Shown here: piece after piece, positions 9,087-15,887 of the stretch | Numbering within the stretch: position 1 is the first letter of the stretch | Layout of the letters: every line of letters starts with the position of its first letter | NCBI GenBank assembly: GCA_949297765.1 | Contig: CASFTV010000033.1 | Coordinates: 1-51,716 of the forward strand | DNA length: 51,716 nt | Source: an uncultured bacterium | Lineage (GTDB): Bacteria; Verrucomicrobiota; Lentisphaeria; Victivallales; UBA1829 | Reading direction: 5' to 3' | Program-made: the position numbers and the translations under genes | The notes under the pieces: model-generated | Told to the model about the DNA's origin: nothing | Seen by the model: only the letters and a program-made list of their open reading frames with translations | Databases searched by the model: none

Positions 9087-9611
9087 TTACGGCTGAGCGG
9101 CTTTTACCATGAAGCCGATTTCGACCGCCTGTCCGCCCTTGACGGAAATTCTCTGCGTGGCCCGTTTGTCATGATTGGTCTGCACACAGTTTTTCCCGGA
9201 GGCGGCTCCGTTCGTGCGGAACGCTTCCTGTTTGAGGTTCCAGCCGGCGGGGAGTCCTTTGGCGTTCAGCTCTTCGAAAGTGCCGTTGTTCAGCGTTGCG
9301 CCCTTCACGGTGACGGAGTCATAGAGGATGTCTTTGTCCTTCCGGTTGCCCATGATGATGACTTCAATCTGGCCGTCGGCCTTCGGCGTGAAGGTGACCG
9401 AGTGCTGTTTCCATTCCGGACTCGACTGGACCGTGACGATCAGACGCTGGTCCTCCCGTCCCTTCATCCAGAGCGCGGGCGAGGCGGTGACTCCTTCCGA
9501 TACCGAGTTGCAGACCAGTCCGCTTTTTGCAAGAAGGTCAATTCTTGCATCATCTGCGGCCATGAGCGCGGCCGCTGCGGCAAATGCCGCGGCAATCAGA
9601 ATTCTTTTCAT
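9087..9611 (-). CDS. Small secreted protein with a carbohydrate-binding-like beta domain
   Basis: 174 residues. MKRILIAAAFAAAAALMAAD is a textbook Sec signal peptide, so the protein is exported. The remainder (SPEWKQHSVTFTPKADGQIEVIIMG, TLNNGTFEELNAKGLPAGW) resembles the galactose-binding/CBM4-9 type jelly roll also found at the ends of the large glycosidases here. No catalytic motif is visible. AAGGAG precedes the ATG. It lies 25 bases after the 1127-residue glycosidase on the same strand and is probably the last gene of that operon. Binding of a glycan is an inference. Confidence 0.6.
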   Translation of the reverse strand: MKRILIAAAFAAAAALMAADDARIDLLAKSGLVCNSVSEGVTASPALWMKGREDQRLIVTVQSSPEWKQHSVTFTPKADGQIEVIIMGNRKDKDILYDSVTVKGATLNNGTFEELNAKGLPAGWNLKQEAFRTNGAASGKNCVQTNHDKRATQRISVKGGQAVEIGFMVKAAQP

Positions 9612-9636
9612 GAGGCATTCTCCTTTTCAGGGTTGA

Positions 9637-12600
9637 TTATTCCAGTTCCAGACGGATGTCGTCAAAAACGATTTTTCCGGTTGTCGCCTTCCCGAGTCCG
9701 AGCTCGACATTCAGGAAATCTGTATTGTTTTTCAGCGTCACGGGAAACTGATAGAGTTTCCATCCGGAGGTCCCGGCAATATCCTGTTTCCGGTATTGTT
9801 CCACCGGGGTTTCGCCGTGGCGCTTCATGCTGCAGCGGACAAACAATCCATGTTTTCCCTTTCCTTCGGAGGTCGTTTTCACATTGTCCAGTTTTGCCAG
9901 GAAGGAAAGGGTCGCCTTTTGGTATTTTCCGGGAGGAAACTGAATCTGCTGAGTGACGGTCGTCAGCTCCGCCTGTTCTTTTGAAAGTTCCAGACTCATC
10001 CCGCCGCCATGATAACCGAGATCTCCGGCACAGCGGAAGTGTGTCCCGAAGCGGACGGGATGGAACCAGAAGTCCGCTTCTCCCAGCTGACTCTGTTCAA
10101 AGCTGCTGTTCTTCAGCGTTCCGGACGTTTTATTCCGGAAGAGCGGATAATGGAAACGATCCTGATAGGAAGAACCGGAAATCCCCTTGATCCGTTCTTT
10201 GCTTCCGTCGCCGCGTGTGACAATCAGATCCATGCCGAAATATTCTCCGGTCAGCGGAATGCGGAATTCCGCACGGTAGCCGGATGCGGTTTTTTCCGCT
10301 TTGAAATCGAAGGGAATGTTCCCCTTTTTCCCTTTTTTCAGTATCCCTTTGTTCCCGTCCGGCGTGCCGTAGAACTGGTTCGGGTAGATTCGGTTCAGCG
10401 CCAGACTGCGGAACGGCTGATCGTCCAGAAACAGTTCCACGCAGCTGCCCTGATGAAAGACTTTCTCCGGACGGACTTTGGAATCCCTGACATCCACATT
10501 TACCGTCAGAGTTTTCCCGTCGGAGGAGACCTCCGCCGTGCTGCCGTTTTCCAGAGCCAGTCTGGCGGGAAGGGAAAATGCCGGAGTATCCGGAATGAAG
10601 GCGGTGAGTCCCTTCAGCGACCCCCGGAACCCTTCGATGGCAATCGTGTTCAGAAGCGGATCGTTCCGGAAGGAAAACTCCACGGGAAGGGCGTCGATCC
10701 GGGCTTCCACTTCAATCGGGAGACCGGTCAGGTTCTGTCCTTCAAAGAAGGTGGTGTTCCCGAAACGCCGCGCGCGGATCTCCACCGGATTCTTCAGAAG
10801 AAACTGCGAATTTTTCAGAAGTTTCCGGACTTCCGCCGGAGTGCCGGTCACATACCACGGTTCAAATTTGAGCGTATGCTCCTTCCCCCTGACCGGATTG
10901 CCGTAGATGTCCAGAACCTGCGCCGAACTTTTTCCCGGAACCCATGTGCTTCCGGATGGACGCATGTCGTAAAGGAAGCCGAGCGCCTTTTTCCCGTCGC
11001 GGCTTTCAAACATGCCGGAGCGGACCCATTTGGAAAGATTCAGCTCCTGTACATGATCCATATCCTTCAGGAGAACGGAAAGAGCGTTGGTCGCGGCGAA
11101 AACATCGTTCGGTGCGGCAAGGCCGTTCACATTCACCTGACGGTAGAATGCGGTCGTCGTGTTGGCCATGGTGGCTTTGACGCCGTTCAGGAAGCCGTCG
11201 AGGAACTGGCGCGCCACTTCGTTGGCGCCGAAGCGTTCCTTGTTCAGATAGTAGTTGATCTGTCTGGAATAGGCGGTCTGGAGATAGTAGTTCTCCGTGT
11301 TCCAGAGAGGTTTCTTCACCTTCAGCGTACTGGAGATGTCGCGGACCACGTCGCGGTAACGGAAATAGGTTCCGTTGATATAGTCCAGTCCGCAGTTGTA
11401 GGGATGGAACGCAATGCCGTCCAGGTAGTTGACGTAGTCGGGGTCCGCCTGATTGAGCTGCCGGCACCAGCCGACAATGTTCATGCCGAAGTCGCCGGTC
11501 ACGCCGTTGCCGAGAACGATCGAATCCGGCTGCACCTTCTTGATCGTCCGGTAGGTGTACTTGCAGAGGCCGATGAACCATTTTGCATGTCCCTCCGGCG
11601 GATGGATCAGAAGGCCGGGCTCATTGCTCATTTCCCAGATTTTGACATCGTCCTTCCAGGTCTTCAGCACGAAATCCAGATAGCGGTCGTAGACACCTTT
11701 GACCGGAATCATCAGCACACCGTCGCGATTGTCTTTTGTCACCTTGTGGTATTTGGCAAGATAGGTCGGGAAACCGTGACGCCCTTTCTTCAGAACATCC
11801 TGTATGTTGGTCTGCGTGTTGAAATTGCCGACCAGACAATAGACCGGTTCAATCCGGTGTTTTTTCATCATCTGAATGGTGCGGTTCAGAGGTTCCTTCC
11901 GGAATTTACCCTCTTCCGGTTCGGTCGCCCGCCAGTAGCCCCACACCCGTCCGATTGCCTGGCCGCTGAGACGCATGTCACGGAAGGTCTTGTCGAGTCC
12001 GCCCGCAAGAGTGAAATAACAACTCTCAAGAGGATCTTTCCCGTAGAAACGGATGCCGTTATCCACATTCGATCCGATCGCCCAGCCCGGCGAGAAGCGC
12101 GGATGGCTGACCGGATCATGAAGAACCGCAAATTCTCCGCCGATCCGATCCGGCGCAAATCCTTTCAGATTCAGATGCGCCGCAAAAGAGCCGAACCGGT
12201 CCGGTTTCCAGAGAAGGCTTCCTTCATACACCCCGTCCGGCTGACGTTTCAGTGTCACCGGAAGCGAGGCAACCGGCTGCTGATTGTGGAAAAAGCGGAT
12301 TTCCATCGTTCCCGCAATCTCTTTTTCCTGCGAATCCAGAATCGCGCGGACGGTCATTTTCACCGGGTTGCCCGAACGATAGGCGGAATCCGCATTGTCG
12401 AAGGTCACAGCATATTCATCCTGCGGTTTCGCCGGAGCATCCAGACGGCGGAAACGGAAATTGTCCAGATACAGCGTATTGATCTCTTTCGCGCCGGGTG
12501 TCAGAACCCAGATGCTGTAAAAGTTTGTGTAGCCTTTGATCTTGAAGCGCTTGGAAAAATTCTGCCACTTGTCGGAAGGCCGGAAAGAAAAACCGGAGAG

Positions 12601-13020
12601 CATCGGATAATATTTGTCTCTGTCGCCGTCGGTATTGGCGCGGAAGTCGATGCGGAAAAGCTGGTTCGGCGTATAGCTCCCGTTCTCGTTCGGTCCGGCT
12701 TTCGCGTCGAAGGAGATCTCCACTTCGCAGTCGTCATAGATATAGAAATCCTCCAGCGAGAACCGATAGGAACAGAGTCCCTTGTATCCGGGAAGCATCA
12801 CGCATCTCCCCGGATTGCCGCCGTTCACCGTGAGCGGATAATAGATCCGTTCCGGATTCGCATTGACCTCGCTGTTGCGAATCTGAATATGCTCGAATTT
12901 AAATCCGGGCGCGGGCCCGTTCAGAACACCGAGTTCCCCGCTTGAGTTGCTGTTGATGGTTTTTGCCGCTGCGATCAGGGAAATTCCGGAAAGCAGGACC
13001 GTTGTGCAAAGTTTCTTCAT
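9637..13020 (-). CDS. Giant secreted clan A glycoside hydrolase (second copy of the architecture)
   Basis: 1127 residues with a clear signal peptide (MKKLCTTVLLSGISLIAAAK). Residues 20-195 form a beta-rich binding domain. About 300-720 is a TIM barrel with catalytic pair E467 (IWEMSNEP) and E576 (PLWNTENYYL), and AFHPYN between them. About 880-990 contains a CBM9-like stretch (CVELFLDDQPF), and the last 170 residues are another jelly-roll-like domain. The overall plan matches the 1299-residue enzyme at 1266-5165, although the two are clearly diverged. It is preceded by two pseudopilin genes and followed by the small binding protein. Substrate and GH family are not assigned with certainty (GH39/GH5-like). 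Confidence 0.8.
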   Translation of the reverse strand: MKKLCTTVLLSGISLIAAAKTINSNSSGELGVLNGPAPGFKFEHIQIRNSEVNANPERIYYPLTVNGGNPGRCVMLPGYKGLCSYRFSLEDFYIYDDCEVEISFDAKAGPNENGSYTPNQLFRIDFRANTDGDRDKYYPMLSGFSFRPSDKWQNFSKRFKIKGYTNFYSIWVLTPGAKEINTLYLDNFRFRRLDAPAKPQDEYAVTFDNADSAYRSGNPVKMTVRAILDSQEKEIAGTMEIRFFHNQQPVASLPVTLKRQPDGVYEGSLLWKPDRFGSFAAHLNLKGFAPDRIGGEFAVLHDPVSHPRFSPGWAIGSNVDNGIRFYGKDPLESCYFTLAGGLDKTFRDMRLSGQAIGRVWGYWRATEPEEGKFRKEPLNRTIQMMKKHRIEPVYCLVGNFNTQTNIQDVLKKGRHGFPTYLAKYHKVTKDNRDGVLMIPVKGVYDRYLDFVLKTWKDDVKIWEMSNEPGLLIHPPEGHAKWFIGLCKYTYRTIKKVQPDSIVLGNGVTGDFGMNIVGWCRQLNQADPDYVNYLDGIAFHPYNCGLDYINGTYFRYRDVVRDISSTLKVKKPLWNTENYYLQTAYSRQINYYLNKERFGANEVARQFLDGFLNGVKATMANTTTAFYRQVNVNGLAAPNDVFAATNALSVLLKDMDHVQELNLSKWVRSGMFESRDGKKALGFLYDMRPSGSTWVPGKSSAQVLDIYGNPVRGKEHTLKFEPWYVTGTPAEVRKLLKNSQFLLKNPVEIRARRFGNTTFFEGQNLTGLPIEVEARIDALPVEFSFRNDPLLNTIAIEGFRGSLKGLTAFIPDTPAFSLPARLALENGSTAEVSSDGKTLTVNVDVRDSKVRPEKVFHQGSCVELFLDDQPFRSLALNRIYPNQFYGTPDGNKGILKKGKKGNIPFDFKAEKTASGYRAEFRIPLTGEYFGMDLIVTRGDGSKERIKGISGSSYQDRFHYPLFRNKTSGTLKNSSFEQSQLGEADFWFHPVRFGTHFRCAGDLGYHGGGMSLELSKEQAELTTVTQQIQFPPGKYQKATLSFLAKLDNVKTTSEGKGKHGLFVRCSMKRHGETPVEQYRKQDIAGTSGWKLYQFPVTLKNNTDFLNVELGLGKATTGKIVFDDIRLELE

Positions 13021-13064
13021 AACGATCTCTCCATGAAAAGTTTCTATTTCATTTTTTCTGATTT

Positions 13065-13246
13065 TCAGGGTTTGAATCCGGCTTTCAGGATGCGGTTGGC
13101 GGTTCCGTCATAGCCGGGGGTTCCGAGAGCGACACTTTCTCTCTGATGCACGGCATGTCCATCCGCGTAAAGAAATCCCGCGGTTCCGTTGTGCCGGGTG
13201 TAGGCCGGGTGTAGTTGACGGTGTTTTTCGATCCGCTTCCGTTGTA
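13065..13246 (-). other. -1-frame tail of pseudopilin A carrying the H-X9-DG motif
   Basis: In the frame one base behind that of pseudopilin A, the minus strand reads [20 protein letters not shown], followed by [23 protein letters not shown] and a TGA at 13065-13067. The motif [12 protein letters not shown] at 13158-13193 has exactly nine residues between H and DG. All four substitutions relative to pseudopilin B between 13089 and 13104 fall on third positions of this frame and are silent in it. In the frame of the open ORF they change residues. No canonical slippery heptamer was found. Confidence 0.7.
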
Positions 13247-13861
13247 ATCCGAACCGTAAAGCCGGGATGAACTGTTGGAGACCCCTTCACCTATGCTGAC
13301 GGCCTGTGCAGGAGAGGAAACCTGCGTTATTTTCCGTGTCCGTCCCGGTTCATCTCCCACCGTGTTTACCGAACCTCCGTGAAGAAAGATATTGACCTGA
13401 TAGTTCGTAATATTATCCGCCCAGTGCAGCAATTTCGGTTCCGCCGGACAGGAGAACTGGCCGACTCTCCGCTTGGCATGACATCCCCATGCAACGCCAT
13501 ATGGACCGGGTCTTGACCATGCCTCTTCCGTCGACGGCGTATTTTCCGTCAGTCCGCAGAGCATCCCGAACCAGACCCGATGACGGAGATCCAGCGTATA
13601 TTCCGTCGCTTCCCCGTTCCAGTTCGGAACGAGCCAGTCGTCATAATCGCCCGAATACTGCATGCTTGCCATGCCGAGCTGCTTCATATTGTTGATACAG
13701 GAGGTTATTCGTGCCCGGTCGCGGGCCTTGTTCAGCGCCGGCAGCAGGAGACTCGCCAGAATGGCGATCACCGCAATTACCACAAGAAGTTCTACAAGAG
13801 TAAACCTTTCGATCCGATAGAAACCGGATTGCCGGTTTCCCTTTTCATCCCTTTTGTTCAT
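13085..13861 (-). CDS. Pseudopilin A of a tandem pair; C-terminal signature is out of frame
   Basis: As an uninterrupted frame this encodes 258 residues. It has the prepilin motif [25 protein letters not shown] and a body very similar to its neighbour ([29 protein letters not shown]). AAGGAG lies upstream of the ATG. After DYNGSGSK the frame runs into a sequence unlike any pilin ([15 protein letters not shown]) and ends at 13085. The -1 frame of the same DNA encodes the expected H-X9-DG tail and ends at 13065. Either the gene needs a -1 shift, or it carries a one-base lesion. It lies upstream of the 1127-residue glycosidase. Confidence 0.75.
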   Translation of the reverse strand: MNKRDEKGNRQSGFYRIERFTLVELLVVIAVIAILASLLLPALNKARDRARITSCINNMKQLGMASMQYSGDYDDWLVPNWNGEATEYTLDLRHRVWFGMLCGLTENTPSTEEAWSRPGPYGVAWGCHAKRRVGQFSCPAEPKLLHWADNITNYQVNIFLHGGSVNTVGDEPGRTRKITQVSSPAQAVSIGEGVSNSSSRLYGSDYNGSGSKNTVNYTRPTPGTTEPRDFFTRMDMPCIREKVSLSEPPAMTEPPTAS

Positions 13862-13906
13862 TGTATTTTCATCTCCTTATGATTGAAAAATTCCGTTGAC
13901 ACATTT

Positions 13907-14077
13907 TCAGGGCTGGAATCCGGCTTTCAGAATGCGATTGGCAGTGCCGTCATAGCCGGGGGTTCCGAGAGCGACACTTTCTCTCTGATGCACGGCATGT
14001 CCATCCGCGTAAAGAAATCCCGCGGTTCCGTTGTGCCGGGTGTAGCGGTCTTCTTCGATCCGCTTCCATTGTAATCA
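13907..14077 (-). other. -1-frame tail of pseudopilin B carrying the H-X9-DG motif
   Basis: The -1 frame reads [20 protein letters not shown], then [10 protein letters not shown], and continues to a TGA at 13907-13909. It is open only downstream of an in-frame TGA at 14075-14077. Any switch of frame must therefore occur between that point and the H codon at 14033-14035, about 40 bases. The motif at 14000-14035 is identical to that of pseudopilin A. The -1 reading ends in [16 protein letters not shown] against GFKP in the other copy. Confidence 0.7.
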
Positions 14078-14679
14078 TCTCCAAACGCAAACATTGCTTT
14101 CGGTTTGATTCCTTCCACGATGCTGACGGCCTGTGCAGGAGAAGCCACCTGCGTCATTTTCCGTGTCCGTCCCGGCTGATCTCCCAGATTGTTGACGGAT
14201 CCCCCGTGCAGAAAAACATTGAGATGATAATTCGTGATATTATCCGCCCAGATCAGCAGAAGCGGATCGGCCGGACAGGAGAACTGGCCGATCCTTCGCG
14301 GCGCGTCACATCCCCAGCGGACTCCGTAACGCTTCGGAATGGAACGAGCCGGTCCGGAGTTGATCGGAATACTTGCATCGAATCCGCATAACATTCCGAT
14401 CCAGGTCCGGTAGGTATACTTATTATCATATTCCGTCGCTTCCCCGTTCCAGTTCGGAACAAGCCAGTCGTCATAATCACCCGAATACTGCATGCTGGCC
14501 ATGCCGATCTGCTTCAGATTATTGATACAGGCCGTTGTATGCGCCCGTTCCCGGGCCCTGTTCAAAGCCGGCAGGAGAAGACTTGCCAGAATGGCAATCA
14601 CCGCAATCACCACAAGGAGTTCCACCAGAGTGAACCTCATGATTTCCCCGGGAGACTTTATCCAACCTTTCGTTTTCAT
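13927..14679 (-). CDS. Pseudopilin B of a tandem pair; C-terminal signature is out of frame
   Basis: 250 residues from the ATG at 14679, which has AAGGAG 8 bases upstream. The prepilin cleavage/methylation helix is [20 protein letters not shown]. It is closely similar to pseudopilin A over most of its length ([36 protein letters not shown]), so the two arose by tandem duplication. Like its neighbour, it leaves the expected frame after DYNGSGSK and ends at 13927 without the DG motif in frame. It is the first gene of the operon whose promoter is at 14852-14880. Confidence 0.77.
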   Translation of the reverse strand: MKTKGWIKSPGEIMRFTLVELLVVIAVIAILASLLLPALNRARERAHTTACINNLKQIGMASMQYSGDYDDWLVPNWNGEATEYDNKYTYRTWIGMLCGFDASIPINSGPARSIPKRYGVRWGCDAPRRIGQFSCPADPLLLIWADNITNYHLNVFLHGGSVNNLGDQPGRTRKMTQVASPAQAVSIVEGIKPKAMFAFGDDYNGSGSKKTATPGTTEPRDFFTRMDMPCIREKVSLSEPPAMTALPIAF

Positions 14680-14721
14680 TTTCCCATCTCCTTGATTTGC
14701 ATCCTCTCCAGACCGCCGGAC

Positions 14722-14807
14722 GGAAAAATGCAGAAGCATTTTTCCGGGTCAAGGGCCGCCGCCCTTGTCGCGGTCCAGCGGCGAAACGCTGGTCGTGCGA
14801 AGCACGA
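14722..14807. other. Four consecutive perfect hairpins in the leader of the pseudopilin/glycosidase operon
   Basis: Four inverted repeats follow each other almost without gaps. GGAAAAATGC pairs with GCATTTTTCC (14722-14745, loop AGAA). CAAGGGC pairs with GCCCTTG (14750-14767, loop CGCC). CCAGCG pairs with CGCTGG (14775-14792, loop GCGAAA). TCGTGC pairs with GCACGA (14793-14807, loop GAA). None is followed by a T-tract like a standard terminator. The element lies between the predicted minus-strand start site (about 14845) and the ATG of pseudopilin B, so it would form part of the 5' untranslated RNA. It could instead be a dispersed palindromic repeat. Confidence 0.7.
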
Positions 14808-14851
14808 AATCCCCGTTCTTCCTTCCCTCCAACGAGACCCCCGCCTGTTTT

Positions 14852-14880
14852 ATTATAGCATATTCCCCGATATTTGTAAA
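14852..14880 (-). promoter_or_regulatory. Sigma-70-type promoter of the pseudopilin/glycosidase operon
   Basis: On the minus strand TTTACA (14875-14880) and a perfect TATAAT (14852-14857) are separated by 17 bases. The expected start near 14845 gives a leader of about 165 bases before pseudopilin B. The surrounding DNA is much more AT-rich than the rest of the window. Confidence 0.6.
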
Positions 14881-14891
14881 TGTATCTTTTG

Positions 14892-14919
14892 TTGATTTTT
14901 TTTGGACTTTTTGTAAAAT
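14892..14919 (+). promoter_or_regulatory. Candidate promoter of the AraC-type gene at 15023
   Basis: TTGATT (14892-14897) and TAAAAT (14914-14919) are 16 bases apart on the plus strand. They stand back to back with the minus-strand promoter of the pseudopilin operon, so one bound regulator could control both directions. The region is strongly AT-rich, which raises the chance of a false match. Confidence 0.35.
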
Positions 14920-15022
14920 ATCCAAAAATATAACCCCTCAGCAAACAAAAAAATGAATAACCCTTAAATCTCATTTGCTTTTTGAGCGGATTTGACTTAT
15001 TGTAAACAAAGGGAGGCCTTCC

Positions 15023-15862
15023 ATGCTTGAAAACCGTTCCGAAAAATGCAGCAACGATTTTATATGGAATCAGTTTCTTGCGGAACTGGACGTGAAGGTG
15101 ATCAAGAGCGGAGTGGCATACAACATTTTCTCCTGGTCAACCCTTCAGGGATTTTCCGGAGAAGCTTATTACCGTCTCCATCTTCCGATAACCGGGAAAT
15201 TCCGGACCGTATATCCGGGGGGCAGCTGCCTTGTCGAACCGGGAAATCTGTATCTGATGCCCTGCTCTCTTCCTCTGAAACTGGAAGGGATCGAACCCTG
15301 CACTCACGGCTGGATCCATTTTGTATCGAAACAGCTTCAGACGATTCCGATGCTTGGATATCCGCAGTCGGTTCCGCTGGAAAAACCTGAACTTATCCGG
15401 GAGAAATTCTATTCTGTCTACCGGAAAATGAAGGTCTGCGCCTCATTTGCCGACGCGGTCATGCTTAAGAACACGGTCACCGAACTTCTTGTCCCGTTCC
15501 TGGAAAAAATCTCCGATCATCTCCCGGATTCCATACTCCCGGTCTCCGAATTCATGAAGGTGGTCGACTACATTGACCTCCAGCTGAAGCGCAATATCGA
15601 GGTGGCGGAGCTCAGCGGCCTGCTCGGGATGTCCCGCGCGGAGTTTTCCGCTTCGTTCCGGAAGGTGTTCGGCGTTCCTCCGAAACAGTACATCTCCATC
15701 CGGCGGCTCTTCCACGCAAAACAGCTTCTGATGGAAAGTCCGCTTCCGATCAAGGAAATTGCACTCCGCTGCGGATACCGCGATGAATTCTTCTTTCACC
15801 GCATTTTCAAAAAATATACAGGAATCCCTCCCGCAAGATACCGGAAATACACCTGCTATTGA
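15023..15862 (+). CDS. AraC-family transcriptional regulator
   Basis: 279 residues with GGGAGG just upstream of the ATG. An N-terminal cupin-like part (YYRLHLPITGKFRT, EPGNLYLMPCSLPLKLEG) is followed by the paired helix-turn-helix domain: VAELSGLLGMSRAEFSASFRKVFG and IKEIALRCGYRDEFFFHRIFKKYTGIPP. It is divergent from the pseudopilin/1127-residue glycosidase operon and sits 25 bases upstream of a GH20-like gene. It may therefore regulate either or both in response to a sugar. The inducer is unknown. Confidence 0.87.
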   Translation: MLENRSEKCSNDFIWNQFLAELDVKVIKSGVAYNIFSWSTLQGFSGEAYYRLHLPITGKFRTVYPGGSCLVEPGNLYLMPCSLPLKLEGIEPCTHGWIHFVSKQLQTIPMLGYPQSVPLEKPELIREKFYSVYRKMKVCASFADAVMLKNTVTELLVPFLEKISDHLPDSILPVSEFMKVVDYIDLQLKRNIEVAELSGLLGMSRAEFSASFRKVFGVPPKQYISIRRLFHAKQLLMESPLPIKEIALRCGYRDEFFFHRIFKKYTGIPPARYRKYTCY

Positions 15863-15887
15863 TGAATCAAAGGAGAAGACCGGGAAA

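Noticed and set aside
10009-12945. Long open frame on the plus strand opposite the 1127-residue glycosidase
   Set aside because: It mirrors the codons of the real gene in a GC-rich genome, has no recognisable domain, and the minus-strand product has a signal peptide and catalytic motifs.
13200-13246. Canonical X-XXY-YYZ slippery heptamer in pseudopilin A (TCG AAA AAC)
   Set aside because: The base before AAA is G, so the heptamer does not fit, and copy B reads TCG AAG AAG at the same place. The mechanism of any shift is left open.
14722-14807. CRISPR array or tandem repeat
   Set aside because: The four hairpins differ in sequence and have no equal spacers. They are inverted repeats, not direct ones.
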